Origin: Nocardia suismassiliense
GTDB lineage: Bacteria; Actinomycetota; Actinomycetes; Mycobacteriales; Mycobacteriaceae
DNA length: 64,000 bases
NCBI RefSeq assembly: GCF_900269665.1
Contig: NZ_LT985361.1
Location: 8,388,390 to 8,452,389 of the forward strand
Reading direction: 5' to 3'
In this document: positions 1 through 8,824 of the stretch, piece by piece
How positions within the stretch are numbered: position 1 is the first letter of the stretch
Layout of the letters: each line of letters starts with the position of its first letter
Translations under genes and position numbers: made by a program
The notes under the pieces: model-generated
What the model saw: only the letters and a program-made list of their open reading frames with translations
Told to the model about the DNA's origin: nothing
Databases searched by the model: none

Positions 1-2177
1 TCGGCCGGATCGGTGAACCGGGACAGGCCCTTCACGGTGACCGGGAAGCCGGCGACCCGTTCGGCGAAGGTCTGCAGATGTTGTTGCGCCAGCAGCGTTG
101 TCGGCACCAGCACGACGACCTGCTTACCGTCCTGCACCGCCTTGAACGCGGCGCGCACGGCGATCTCGGTCTTGCCGTAACCGACGTCGCCACACACCAC
201 CCGGTCCATCGGGACCGGCTTCTCCATGTCCGACTTCACCTCGGCGATGGCGGTCATCTGGTCGACGGTCTCGGTGAACGCGAAGGCGTCCTCCATCTCC
301 TGCTGCCACGGCGTATCGGGGCCGAACGCATGCCCCGGCGCCGCCTGGCGCGCGGCATACAGCTGCACCAGCTCGCCGGCGATCTCGCGAACCGCCTTGC
401 GCGCCTTGCGTTTCGTATTCGCCCAGTCCGACCCGCCGAGCTTGGACAGGCTGGGCAGCTCGCCGCCGACGTAGCGCGACAACTGATCCAGCGACTCCAT
501 CGGCACGAACAACCGGTCGCCCGGCTGGCCGCGCTTGCCGGGCGCGTATTCGATGACGAGGTATTCGCGGCGGGCGCCGCCGACGGTGCGTTCGATCATC
601 TCGACGAATCGGCCGATGCCGTGCTGGTCGTGCACCACCATGTCGCCAGCGTTCAACGCCAGCGGGTCGACCTGGTTGCGGCGCTTGGCGGGCAGTCGTT
701 TGCCGTCGCCGGGCGCGGTCATCCGGTTGCCGGTGAGATCGGATTCGGCGACGACGACGAGTCCGGCGTCGTCGAAGACCAGTCCGTCGTGCAGCGAACC
801 GCACAGCACGCCGACCACGCCGTTGCTCGGTTCCGCGCCGGGTTCCAGCGCGGCGGCGGGCACGTCGGCGTCGGCGAGGCGTTCCAGAATGCGTTGCGCC
901 GTACCGTGTCCGGCGACGACGACCACGGCGCGGCCGCCGGTGGCCACGTGCGCGCGCAGCGAGGCGAAGATGGTCGCGACGAGTTCGTCGGAGCCACGCG
1001 CGGTCGGCCCGGCCATGACCGGCAGCACCACTTCTTCGGGGACGCCCGCCGTCAGCGGGCTCAGCGTCCACCAGGGCAGCCCGTGCTGGTCGGCGCTCTC
1101 GTGCACGACCGGCAGCGCCCGATAGCCGGACGCGGCCAGGTCCAGCCCGTGGGCGCCGAGCGGGGCGGCGGCGCCGAACGAGGCCGCGGTCCAGGACGCC
1201 TCCAGGAACTCCTCACCGGTGCGCACCAGGTCGGCGGCGCGGGTGCGGATCTTCTCCGGATCGCAGAGCAGCAGATGGGTGTTTTCCGGCAATACCTCGG
1301 TGAGCAGGCGTAATTCGCCGGGCTGCAACACCGGGAGCAGCGCCTCCATACCGTCCACCGGCACGCCGTTGGCCAGCTTCTCCAGCATCTCGACCAGCGC
1401 GGCGTCGGCCGCGTTGGCGGCGGCGACCTCGGCGGCCCGCGCGCGCACGGCGGCGGTGAGCAGCAGTTCACGACAGGGCGGCGCGACGACGACCTCGACC
1501 GACACCTCGGGCAGCGAGCGCTGGTCGGCGACGGCGAACGGGCGCAGTTCGGTGACCTCGTCGCCCCAGAACTCCACGCGCACCGGATGATCGGCGGTCG
1601 GCGGGAAGAGGTCGAGGATGCCGCCGCGCACCGCGAACTCGCCGCGCTTGCCGACCATGTCGACCCGGCTGTAGGCGAATTCGACCAGGCGCGTGAGCAG
1701 TTCGTCGAAGTCGAGCTCGGCGCCGACGCGCAGCACGATCGGCTCGATGTCGCCCAGTCCACCGGCCATCGGCTGCATCAGCGACCGCACGGTGGTGACC
1801 ACCACGCGCAGCGGCGCGGGGAAGGCCGGGTCCTCGGGGTGCGCCAGCCTGCGCAGCACCTCGAGCCTGCGCCCGACGGTGTCGGCGCCGGGTGAGAGCC
1901 GCTCGTGCGGCAGGGTTTCCCAGGACGGGAACTGTGCGACCGTCGGCCCGAGCATCTCCTCGAGCTCGACGGTCAGATCGTCGGCCTCGCGCCCGGTCGC
2001 GGTGACCACCACCAGCGGCCGTTTCGCCGCGATCGTCGCGGCGACGAACGGACGCACCCCGGACGGCCCGACCAGCTCGACCGAGGACTTGCCGACCAGC
2101 TCGGTGACGGTCCGCAACGCGGTGTCGGCCCCGGCGACCGCCGCGAGTCCCGCCAGCGGTGGGCGATGGGTCGGCAT
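1..2177 (-). CDS. mfd: Transcription-repair coupling factor Mfd, N-terminal 725 residues (gene runs off the window)
   Basis: Mfd is an ATP-dependent DNA translocase that removes RNA polymerase stalled at lesions and recruits UvrA. The visible part holds the UvrB-like N-terminal domains (a typical stretch is FPSWETLPHERLSPG near residue 82), the RNA-polymerase-interacting region with VVHDQHGIGRF near residue 520, and the start of the translocase with Walker A GDVGYGKTE near residue 661. The family is about 1,200 residues long, so roughly 475 C-terminal residues lie before base 1. The start is the ATG at 2175-2177, preceded by AGGAG about 6 bases upstream. The reading frame is open to the window edge. 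It is adjacent to TetR genes and glmU, as in M. tuberculosis (Rv1020 beside Rv1019 and Rv1018c). Confidence 0.96.
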   Translation of the reverse strand, partial: MPTHRPPLAGLAAVAGADTALRTVTELVGKSSVELVGPSGVRPFVAATIAAKRPLVVVTATGREADDLTVELEEMLGPTVAQFPSWETLPHERLSPGADTVGRRLEVLRRLAHPEDPAFPAPLRVVVTTVRSLMQPMAGGLGDIEPIVLRVGAELDFDELLTRLVEFAYSRVDMVGKRGEFAVRGGILDLFPPTADHPVRVEFWGDEVTELRPFAVADQRSLPEVSVEVVVAPPCRELLLTAAVRARAAEVAAANAADAALVEMLEKLANGVPVDGMEALLPVLQPGELRLLTEVLPENTHLLLCDPEKIRTRAADLVRTGEEFLEASWTAASFGAAAPLGAHGLDLAASGYRALPVVHESADQHGLPWWTLSPLTAGVPEEVVLPVMAGPTARGSDELVATIFASLRAHVATGGRAVVVVAGHGTAQRILERLADADVPAAALEPGAEPSNGVVGVLCGSLHDGLVFDDAGLVVVAESDLTGNRMTAPGDGKRLPAKRRNQVDPLALNAGDMVVHDQHGIGRFVEMIERTVGGARREYLVIEYAPGKRGQPGDRLFVPMESLDQLSRYVGGELPSLSKLGGSDWANTKRKARKAVREIAGELVQLYAARQAAPGHAFGPDTPWQQEMEDAFAFTETVDQMTAIAEVKSDMEKPVPMDRVVCGDVGYGKTEIAVRAAFKAVQDGKQVVVLVPTTLLAQQHLQTFAERVAGFPVTVKGLSRFTDPA

Positions 2178-2258
2178 CACAACTCCTGAGCTCGAGCCGG
2201 GTATTTCCAGCAGCGAGCCGAGTCTAGTCAAGCCCGCCGACACATCGAGCTCGGGCCG

Positions 2259-2906
2259 TTAGGGCACGTACCTGCGCAGGCGCCGGGCCGCGAACTCGCG
2301 GAAGTAGGCCAGCTTCTCGGCCGGCACGATCGACGGGAGCAGGAAGTACCAGACGCGTTCCATCCTGGTCGCCATCTGGTCGATCGACTCGGTGCCGACG
2401 GCGATGATGTGCACGCCCGCGGTCATCTCCTGCAGGAGCATGCCGATCACCTCGGCGTCGAGCTCCGGCTGCAAATCGCCTTGGGCGATGGCTCTTTCGG
2501 ACAGTACGCGGTAGGTGTCGCCCCACGTCTTGGCGATGTTGTCGCCCTGCGCGCCGCGATAGTCACCGATCTGATGGGTCAGCTTGAGCATCGCGCCGAC
2601 CATCGGATCGTTCATCGATAGGTCGGCCACGACGTAGGTGATGCCGATGCACGCCTCGAGTGCGGGCACCCGGGGATCGAAGAAGCCCTGACACGAGCTG
2701 ACCAGCCGCTCGTTGCCCTGGTCGACCACCGCGCGCGCCAGCTCTTCCTTCGAGCCGAAGTGAAAGTACAAGGCGCCCTTGGTCACATTGGACTGCGCGA
2801 TGATCTCGCTCAGACTCGCGTTCGCGTAACCCAAGCGCAGAAAGACATCGGCAGCGCCCGCAAGAACGGAGTCGCGGGTGATCTCCGCGCGCGCTTGCCT
2901 AGCCAT
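2259..2906 (-). CDS. TetR-family regulator of the gamma-butyrolactone-receptor (ScbR/ArpA-like) type
   Basis: This is a 215-residue regulator. The N-terminal helix-turn-helix (residues about 8-55: ITRDSVLAGAADVF, then NVTKGALYFHFGSKEELA) matches the ScbR/ArpA branch of TetR proteins closely, and the length and C-terminal ligand-domain pattern also fit. Streptomyces members bind gamma-butyrolactone signals and release promoters of antibiotic genes. That role here is an inference, because no AfsA-like synthase gene is visible nearby. The ATG at 2904-2906 follows AGGCGG. It reads the same way as mfd, whose start lies 82 bases beyond its stop codon. A direct repeat lies just upstream (2942-2972). 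Confidence 0.85.
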   Translation of the reverse strand: MARQARAEITRDSVLAGAADVFLRLGYANASLSEIIAQSNVTKGALYFHFGSKEELARAVVDQGNERLVSSCQGFFDPRVPALEACIGITYVVADLSMNDPMVGAMLKLTHQIGDYRGAQGDNIAKTWGDTYRVLSERAIAQGDLQPELDAEVIGMLLQEMTAGVHIIAVGTESIDQMATRMERVWYFLLPSIVPAEKLAYFREFAARRLRRYVP

Positions 2907-2941
2907 CAGATCCGCCTGTCATCCTAAAAACCAGCCATCCT

Positions 2942-2972
2942 GAAGTAGACCGACATCACGAAGTAGACCGAC
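2942..2972. promoter_or_regulatory. Tandem 13-base direct repeat upstream of the ScbR-like gene
   Basis: GAAGTAGACCGAC occurs at 2942-2954 and again at 2960-2972, an 18-base period. The repeat sits 36-66 bases upstream of the start codon of the gene at 2259-2906. Actinobacterial TetR operators often carry AGACCGAC-like half-sites, so this may be an autoregulatory operator. Binding is inferred only. Confidence 0.45.
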
Positions 2973-3088
2973 TTACCGCCCGAACAGCACCCAAAGGATG
3001 GGTGAACCGTACCACCAGGCGGGCCCTCGGCAGTCAATTCGAGCATTCGACTGGACCCGCTTCGCAATTCGCTGGTTAACAACCCGAG

Positions 3089-3742
3089 TCACTCCTCGAT
3101 ACCGGCGCGCCACTCCGAGCTGAGGTGCGGGTCGGCCTCCAGATGGCTCAGCCCGTTCCAGCACAGATTCACCAGATGCACGGCGACAACCTCTTTCGAC
3201 GGCTTGCGTTCGTCCAGCCACCAGGTCGCGGCGGTGGCGACCTGCCCGACCAACGCCTGGGCATAGAGGGTGGCCAGGCTGGTGTCGAAACCGCGGCGAT
3301 CGAAATCCCCGGCGAGGATGTGCGCCACTTGATTCACAGCCTCGTTGAGCAGGCTGGAGTATCGGCCCTCGGCATTGCCGGTCGGCTGATCGCGCACCAG
3401 GATGCGGAAGCCGTCGGTGCGTTCCTCGATGTAGGTGAGCAGCGCGAGCGCGACCTGCTCGAGCCGGACCCGAGAACGATTCTGGGTGAGCGAGGAGACG
3501 ATCATGTCGAGCAACATCGACATCTCGCGGTCGACCACGACCGCGTACAGACCCTCTTTGCCACCGAAATGCTCGTACACCACGGGTTTGGAGACCTGGG
3601 CCCGCTGCGCGATCTCCTCGATCGAGGTGGCGTCGTAACCCCGCTCGGCGAACAGTGCGCGACCGATCTCGATCAGTTGCTGACGCCGCTGGGTACCCGT
3701 CATCCGCGGACGCGACACCTTGGGCGGTTCACTGGTCGACAT
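3089..3742 (-). CDS. TetR-family regulator, Rv1019-like
   Basis: This 217-residue TetR protein has its helix-turn-helix at about residues 15-60 (RRQQLIEIGRALFAERGYDA, then VSKPVVYEHFGGKEGLYAVV). The C-terminal half is helical and ligand-binding-like, with an Rv1019-type pattern (TYIEERTDGFRILVRDQP). The ATG at 3740-3742 is chosen because GGGAGG lies about 8 bases upstream. A longer frame to 3817 has no such signal. Its place between mfd and glmU matches Rv1019, which is autoregulatory in M. tuberculosis. The ligand is unknown. Confidence 0.9.
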   Translation of the reverse strand: MSTSEPPKVSRPRMTGTQRRQQLIEIGRALFAERGYDATSIEEIAQRAQVSKPVVYEHFGGKEGLYAVVVDREMSMLLDMIVSSLTQNRSRVRLEQVALALLTYIEERTDGFRILVRDQPTGNAEGRYSSLLNEAVNQVAHILAGDFDRRGFDTSLATLYAQALVGQVATAATWWLDERKPSKEVVAVHLVNLCWNGLSHLEADPHLSSEWRAGIEE

Positions 3743-3964
3743 CGCTCCCGCCTCCCTTCGCCAAAGACCGTCCGGTGCCTCAACTGTTCCAGACAGCACC
3801 GCAGATTGCGCCGTCAACCCCGGGCGCGCCCCCGATCAACTGCCGCCGCGACCCTGTCGACGCTCCAACTACCGGCAAGAATCGCGGAGAGGCGCGGGTG
3901 TATGCGAGGATCTTTCCCGTGCCGTGGCACAGCGGCGGGTGTTCCCGATCCGCCGATGTGACAA

Positions 3965-4034
3965 TCCGCCGTGGTGTAATGGCAGCACCTCTGATTTTGG
4001 TTCAGATAGTTCAGGTTCGAGTCCTGGCGGCGGA
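3965..4034 (+). tRNA. tRNA-Gln, anticodon UUG
   Basis: The cloverleaf was read by eye. The acceptor TCCGCCG pairs with CGGCGGA. The anticodon stem is TCTGA/TCAGA with loop TTTTGGT, giving anticodon UUG (glutamine). The T-arm carries GGTTCGAGTCC. CCA is not encoded. A glutamine tRNA beside glmU also fits the mycobacterial gene order. Confidence 0.95.
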
Positions 4035-4142
4035 GCTCGGCAGCACGATGACTATCGTTGGCCCGCACATCGGCGCCCAGCACAGCAGACCCCCGCACGA
4101 TGAGCAGAGCCAAGCACGATGACAGGCAGCCGAGGGAGATCC

Positions 4143-5633
4143 ATGCCACAGCAGACCGCCGTCGTCGTTCTCGCAGCCGGTGCCGGGACGCGAATGCGGT
4201 CGAAGACCCCCAAGGTGCTGCATTCGCTGGCCGGTCGGAGCATGCTCGCACACGCGCTGCATGCGGCGAACGAGATCGACCCCGCATACCTGATCACCGT
4301 GGTCGGTCACGACCGCGAGCAGGTCGGCGCCGCCGTCAACGCGGTGGCCACCGACCTGGGCCGGGAGATCCCCCCCGCCATTCAGGAGGAACAGCTCGGC
4401 ACCGGGCATGCCGTGCAGTGCGCACTGGCCGCGCTGCCCGTCGGCTTCACCGGCGACCTGCTCGTCACCTCCGCCGATGTACCGCTGCTCGACGGGCACA
4501 CACTGTCCGCGCTGCTCGACGAGCACCGCAGCTACACCGAACGTTCCGCGGTCACGGTGCTGACCTTCGTGCCGGACGACCCCAACGGCTACGGCCGCAT
4601 CGTCCGTGACGCGAACGGCCGGGTGTTCGAGATCGTCGAGCACGCCGACGCCACCCCGGAACAGGCCGCGATCACCGAGGTCAACTCGGGTGTCTACGCG
4701 TTCGACGTGAATGTGCTGCGCACCATGATCAGCCGGTTGTCCACCGCGAACGCCCAGCACGAGCTGTACCTGACCGACGTGCTGCGGCTGGCCCGCGAGG
4801 CCGGGCATCCGGTGCACGGCGCTCGCCTGGTCGACGCGGCCAAGGTCACCGGCGTGAACGACCGGGTCCAGCTGGCCAATGCGACCAGCACCCTCAACCG
4901 CTACATCCTGGAACGGCATATGCGGGCCGGCGTCACCATCATCGACCCGGCCTCCACCTGGGTGGACGCGAGCGTGCGCATCAGCAGGGACGCGATACTT
5001 CGCCCCGGCGTGCAACTGCTCGGCGACACCGTGATCGGCGAGGACGCCGAGATCGGGCCGGACAGCACGCTCAACGATGTGGTGGTCGGCGACGGCGCCC
5101 GGGTCATCCGCACGCACGGCGAGGGCGCGATGATCGGCCCCGGCGCGACCATCGGCCCGTTCAGTTACCTACGTCCGGGCACGGTGGTCGGCAATTCCGG
5201 CAAGCTCGGCGCGTTCGTGGAAACCAAGAACGCCTCGATCGGCGCGCACTCCAAGGTGCCGCACCTGACCTACGTCGGTGACGCGACCATCGGCGAGCAC
5301 AGCAACATCGGCGCTTCGAGTGTTTTCGTCAACTACGACGGAGTGACCAAACATCACACCACTGTCGGATCGCATGTGCGAACGGGAAGCGACACGATGT
5401 TTGTCGCACCGGTAACGGTGGGTGACGGAGCGTATACGGCGGCGGGTACTGTACTGCGCAGAAGCGTTCCGCCCGGCGCACTCGCGATTTCCGGCGGACC
5501 GCAGAAGAACATCGAGGGCTGGGTGCAGCGACACCGTCCCGGAACGGCCGCGGCGCGCGCGGCGGCAGAAGCCAACGCCGCCAAAGACAACTCCGGTCAG
5601 GCAATCGAGCAAAAGGATGGCAAACAGCAGTGA
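4143..5633 (+). CDS. glmU: Bifunctional N-acetylglucosamine-1-phosphate uridyltransferase / glucosamine-1-phosphate acetyltransferase
   Basis: GlmU acetylates glucosamine-1-phosphate and then uridylates it to make UDP-GlcNAc for peptidoglycan and the arabinogalactan linker. The 496-residue length matches M. tuberculosis GlmU (495). The pyrophosphorylase domain opens with LAAGAGTRM (residues 10-18) and KTPKVLH. The C-terminal half is a left-handed beta-helix of hexapeptide repeats with the acetyltransferase signatures NYDGVTKHHT and AAGTVLRRSVPPG. The ATG at 4143 follows GGGAG. An upstream in-frame ATG (4119) lacks a ribosome site. The 3' end overlaps prs by four bases (GTGA), so the two are probably translationally coupled. 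Confidence 0.98.
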   Translation: MPQQTAVVVLAAGAGTRMRSKTPKVLHSLAGRSMLAHALHAANEIDPAYLITVVGHDREQVGAAVNAVATDLGREIPPAIQEEQLGTGHAVQCALAALPVGFTGDLLVTSADVPLLDGHTLSALLDEHRSYTERSAVTVLTFVPDDPNGYGRIVRDANGRVFEIVEHADATPEQAAITEVNSGVYAFDVNVLRTMISRLSTANAQHELYLTDVLRLAREAGHPVHGARLVDAAKVTGVNDRVQLANATSTLNRYILERHMRAGVTIIDPASTWVDASVRISRDAILRPGVQLLGDTVIGEDAEIGPDSTLNDVVVGDGARVIRTHGEGAMIGPGATIGPFSYLRPGTVVGNSGKLGAFVETKNASIGAHSKVPHLTYVGDATIGEHSNIGASSVFVNYDGVTKHHTTVGSHVRTGSDTMFVAPVTVGDGAYTAAGTVLRRSVPPGALAISGGPQKNIEGWVQRHRPGTAAARAAAEANAAKDNSGQAIEQKDGKQQ

Positions 5634-6610
5634 CCGCGTCATGGATCGACAACCAGAAGAACCTCATGCTCTTCTCGGGACGCGCTCATCCTGAGCTGGC
5701 CGAGCAGGTCGCCAAGGAACTCGACGTCCACGTCACGCCGCAGACGGCACGCGACTTCGCCAACGGCGAGATCTTCGTCCGGTTCGAGGAGTCGGTCCGC
5801 GGCTCCGACGCGTTCGTGCTGCAGAGCTTCCCCGCGCCGCTGAACCAGTGGTTGATGGAGCAGCTCATCATGATCGACGCGCTCAAGCGCGGTTCGGCCA
5901 AGCGGATCACCGCCGTGCTGCCGTTCTACCCCTACGCCCGCCAGGACAAGAAGCACCGTGGCCGCGAACCGATCTCGGCTCGCCTGGTCGCCGACCTGCT
6001 GAAGACCGCGGGCGCGGACCGCATCATCACCGTCGACCTGCATACCGACCAGATCCAGGGCTTCTTCGACGGCCCCGTCGATCACATGCACGCGCAGCTG
6101 CAGCTCGCCGAGTACATCCGGACGAACTACACCCTCGATCACATCACCGTGGTCTCCCCCGACTCCGGCCGCGTGCGTGTCGCCGAGAAGTGGGCCGACT
6201 CGCTCGGCGGCTCGCCGCTGGCGTTCATCCACAAGACCCGTGACCCGCTGGTGCCCAACCAGATCAAGGCGAACCGCGTGGTCGGTGACGTCGAGGGCCG
6301 CACCTGCATCCTGATCGACGACATGATCGACACCGGTGGCACCATCGCCGGCGCGGTCAAGGTGCTCAAGGACGCGGGCGCCGGTGACGTGGTCATCGCC
6401 GCCACCCACGGCGTGCTGAGCGACCCGGCCGCCGAGCGGCTCGCCGCCTGCGGTGCCAAGGAAGTTGTGGTCACCAACACGCTGCCGATCACCGAAGAGA
6501 AGAAGTTCCCGCAGCTGACGGTGCTGTCCATCGCCCCGCTGCTGGCCCGCACCATCCGCGAGGTCTTCGAGAACGGCTCGGTCACGGGCCTTTTCAACGG
6601 CAACGCATAG
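5630..6610 (+). CDS. prs: Ribose-phosphate pyrophosphokinase
   Basis: It makes PRPP from ribose-5-phosphate and ATP, feeding nucleotide, histidine and tryptophan synthesis and, in actinomycetes, the arabinan donor decaprenylphosphoryl-arabinose. The protein has 326 residues. It carries PYARQDKKHRGREPIS (ATP flexible loop), DLHTDQIQGFF, and the PRPP loop ILIDDMIDTGGTI at about residues 227-239. The start is the GTG at 5630, which overlaps the glmU stop codon. AAAGGA lies about 11 bases upstream. Operon with glmU; an intrinsic terminator follows. Confidence 0.98.
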   Translation: MTASWIDNQKNLMLFSGRAHPELAEQVAKELDVHVTPQTARDFANGEIFVRFEESVRGSDAFVLQSFPAPLNQWLMEQLIMIDALKRGSAKRITAVLPFYPYARQDKKHRGREPISARLVADLLKTAGADRIITVDLHTDQIQGFFDGPVDHMHAQLQLAEYIRTNYTLDHITVVSPDSGRVRVAEKWADSLGGSPLAFIHKTRDPLVPNQIKANRVVGDVEGRTCILIDDMIDTGGTIAGAVKVLKDAGAGDVVIAATHGVLSDPAAERLAACGAKEVVVTNTLPITEEKKFPQLTVLSIAPLLARTIREVFENGSVTGLFNGNA

Positions 6611-6623
6611 GAACTTACCGCGC

Positions 6624-6663
6624 AATGGCGGCTCGGACTCCGGTCCGGGCCGCCATTTCTTTT
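6624..6663 (+). terminator. Rho-independent terminator after glmU-prs
   Basis: AATGGCGGC (6624-6632) pairs with GCCGCCATT (6649-6657), followed by a T-rich tail TCTTTT. It lies 13 bases after the prs stop. Confidence 0.85.
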
Positions 6664-6709
6664 GCGCCGGTTCCGGTTGCTACGGCTTTGCACGGGGATA
6701 CTGGAGGGT

Positions 6710-6970
6710 ATGGACCGTGAACCGTTGGACACAGACATGGGAGACGACGACCAGGCCGACGAGATCCGCGCCTACCAGCGCAATGTCGAGGATCCGCCGG
6801 ACGACCTGCGGATTCGTTATCACGAGAACGAGGACGACGGCAGGCTCGGCATCGCCGACGAGCTGGCGCAGGAGTCGACCCCGCGCGAACAGCGCGCCGA
6901 GAAGGCCCAGGACGACGAGCGGCCCGCCGAGGTGATCGCCATGGAGCTCGTCGACGATTCCGATTTCTGA
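6710..6970 (+). CDS. Small acidic protein of unknown function
   Basis: An 86-residue, highly acidic, hydrophilic protein with no membrane segment or cysteine; many Asp and Glu residues (DDDQADEIRAY, YHENEDDGRLG) suggest partial disorder. I do not recognise a family. The ATG at 6710 is chosen because GGAGGG sits just upstream. A frame from 6662 would run back through the terminator. It stands alone after the glmU-prs terminator. The good ribosome site supports it being real. Confidence 0.6.
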   Translation: MDREPLDTDMGDDDQADEIRAYQRNVEDPPDDLRIRYHENEDDGRLGIADELAQESTPREQRAEKAQDDERPAEVIAMELVDDSDF

Positions 6971-7129
6971 CGTCCTGCCCGCGGCAGGCTGCCACACCTA
7001 GCGCAATCCGCTATGACAGCTCGGTCGCCGTGGTACGCATGACGGACATGCCGGACACGATCCGTGCGCTGTCGGTGGTCGGTGGCGGCGGAACGCAGCG
7101 ATGGCGGCCGGACGATACGAGGAGGCGCG

Positions 7130-8134
7130 ATGAGTACGCCGCAGAATCCGGAACGTCCCGGCGGTGCGCCGGGGTCCGCGGGCGCGGAGTCCGCGCCGTC
7201 GGCGAGTGCGAGCGGGTCGGGAGATCCGTCGACGGACACCGGTGCCGCGCCTGCGTCGCGCGACTCCGGTACGCCGGCGAAATCCACAGAAGCGAGCTCG
7301 CCGCCTTCGCTGTCGAAAGATGTTGGTGCGGCGGAACCTTCGAGTGAGCCGTACACCCCGCCGCCGCCCGCGCCCGGTGAGTGGTGGCAGCCGACCGACG
7401 CACCGAGCGGACCGCTCGGTGGGCATGCGCAACCGTGGGGTACCGGACCCGCGGGGCCGTCGAGCAGCCAGCCGTCCGGGGACTCGGGACCTGCCGGGCC
7501 GCAGAGCAATCAGCCGTCGTGGGGCTCCGGATCGTCCACCCCGCAACCGTATGGAGGGGCGGATCCGTCGGGTCGACAGCAGGCTTGGGGTGCGCCGACC
7601 GGTGGTCAGCAGCAGTGGGGTGCGCAGCCCAATCCACAGAATCAGTACCCGCAGTACCCCGGCAGCGGTCAACCCCAAGACTCGGGCGCCCCGTCGCAGT
7701 ACCCGCAGTATCCCGGCGGCCAGCCGCAAGATTCGAGCCCGCCGCAGTACCCAGGAGGCGGCCCACTCCACGAGGCGAGCGGACCGGAACAGTATCCGCA
7801 GGGCGGGATGTACAACTCCCCGCCGAGCGGCGGCTACGGCGAACAGCAGAGTCCGCAGCAAGGCTACGGCGGTTACCCGCAGCAGTCCTACGAGCCGTAT
7901 GCCACCCCGCGCACCGCGGGCACCCAGGTGTTCTCCATCATCGGATTCGTCTGCGCCGCGGTCGCGGTGTTGTTCTGCCCCATCCTGTTCGGACCCGCGG
8001 GCATCGTGCTCGGGCTGATCGGCCACAGTAAGGGCGAATCCCTCGGCAAGTGGGCCGCGATCGCGTCGGGCGTCACCATGATCATCGGCTTCCTGGTGGG
8101 GTTCCTCATCTTCAACGGAGACCTGAGAACGTAG
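7130..8134 (+). CDS. Pro/Gln/Gly-rich membrane protein with C-terminal membrane hairpin
   Basis: A 334-residue protein. Residues 1-260 are low-complexity, rich in Pro, Gln, Gly, Ser and Tyr with QYPQYPG repeats. Residues about 265-330 form two membrane helices around VFSIIGFVCAAVAVLFCPILFGPAGIV (broken here at family-typical small residues) and KWAAIASGVTMIIGFLVGF. This layout is common in actinobacterial DUF4190-like envelope proteins whose disordered tail faces the cytoplasm or wall. The function is unknown. The ATG at 7130 follows GAGGAGG. It is followed by the DUF2461 gene on the same strand. Confidence 0.8.
   Translation: MSTPQNPERPGGAPGSAGAESAPSASASGSGDPSTDTGAAPASRDSGTPAKSTEASSPPSLSKDVGAAEPSSEPYTPPPPAPGEWWQPTDAPSGPLGGHAQPWGTGPAGPSSSQPSGDSGPAGPQSNQPSWGSGSSTPQPYGGADPSGRQQAWGAPTGGQQQWGAQPNPQNQYPQYPGSGQPQDSGAPSQYPQYPGGQPQDSSPPQYPGGGPLHEASGPEQYPQGGMYNSPPSGGYGEQQSPQQGYGGYPQQSYEPYATPRTAGTQVFSIIGFVCAAVAVLFCPILFGPAGIVLGLIGHSKGESLGKWAAIASGVTMIIGFLVGFLIFNGDLRT
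7643..7800 (+). repeat. Degenerate coding repeat, QYPQYPG-GQPQDS type
   Basis: Within the preceding gene, a unit of about 16-18 codons starting QYPQYPG and containing GQPQDS occurs twice, followed by shortened copies (QYPGGG, QYPQGG). The DNA copies have diverged at third positions, so the repeat is old and kept at protein level. Confidence 0.6.
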
Positions 8135-8161
8135 ATTGCTCGGTATGAGCGAGGCACAGTC

Positions 8162-8824
8162 ATGAACAAGTTCAGCGGCTTTCCGCTGGCGGGGCTGGAT
8201 TTCTACGAGGATCTCGAGGCGGACAACTCGAAGACGTTCTGGACCGCGCACAAAGACGTGTACGAGACGGCGGTGAAGGCGCCGATGCTCGCCCTCACCG
8301 CCGAGCTGGAGCCGGATTTCGGTCCGGCCAAGATCTTCCGGCCGTATCGCGATGTGCGTTTTTCCAAGGACAAGACGCCGTACAAGGACCACCAGGGCGC
8401 GTACGTATCGGTGGCGCCGAGCACCGGCTGGTATGTGCAGATCGGCGCGGCGGGACTCTACGTCGCGGGCGGCTTCTACGGCGGTTCGTCGGAACAGATC
8501 GCCCAGCTGCGCGCCACCATCGACCACGAGGTGCGCGGTCCGGAGCTGGAGAAGATTCTGGCGAAGCTGACCAAGGCCGGGTACACGATCGGCGGCGAGC
8601 AGCTCAAGACCAAGCCGAAAGGCTACGACGCCGACCATCCTCGCATCGACCTGCTCCGGCGCAAGGCCCTGGTCTGCAACAAGGAGTTCGGGGCACCGCC
8701 GTGGCTGGACCAGCCACGGGCCGCCAAGGAGATCCGCACCGCCTGGGAGACGATGCGGCCCCTGATCGATTGGCTCGGCGCCGTGGTCAGCGGGGCGACC
8801 ACCCGGTCGCCCCTGCTCGCTTAA
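8162..8824 (+). CDS. DUF2461 (TIGR02453) family protein
   Basis: A 220-residue soluble protein of the DUF2461 family. Typical features are the opening F-x-FY-DLEADNSKTFW, the central RPYRDVRFSKDKTPYKDH, the glycine-rich AAGLYVAGGFYG, and KTKPKGYDADHPR followed by LLRRKALV. No biochemical role is established for the family. Its stop overlaps the egtD stop on the other strand (bases 8821-8824). The ATG at 8162 has only a weak upstream signal. Confidence 0.9.
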   Translation: MNKFSGFPLAGLDFYEDLEADNSKTFWTAHKDVYETAVKAPMLALTAELEPDFGPAKIFRPYRDVRFSKDKTPYKDHQGAYVSVAPSTGWYVQIGAAGLYVAGGFYGGSSEQIAQLRATIDHEVRGPELEKILAKLTKAGYTIGGEQLKTKPKGYDADHPRIDLLRRKALVCNKEFGAPPWLDQPRAAKEIRTAWETMRPLIDWLGAVVSGATTRSPLLA

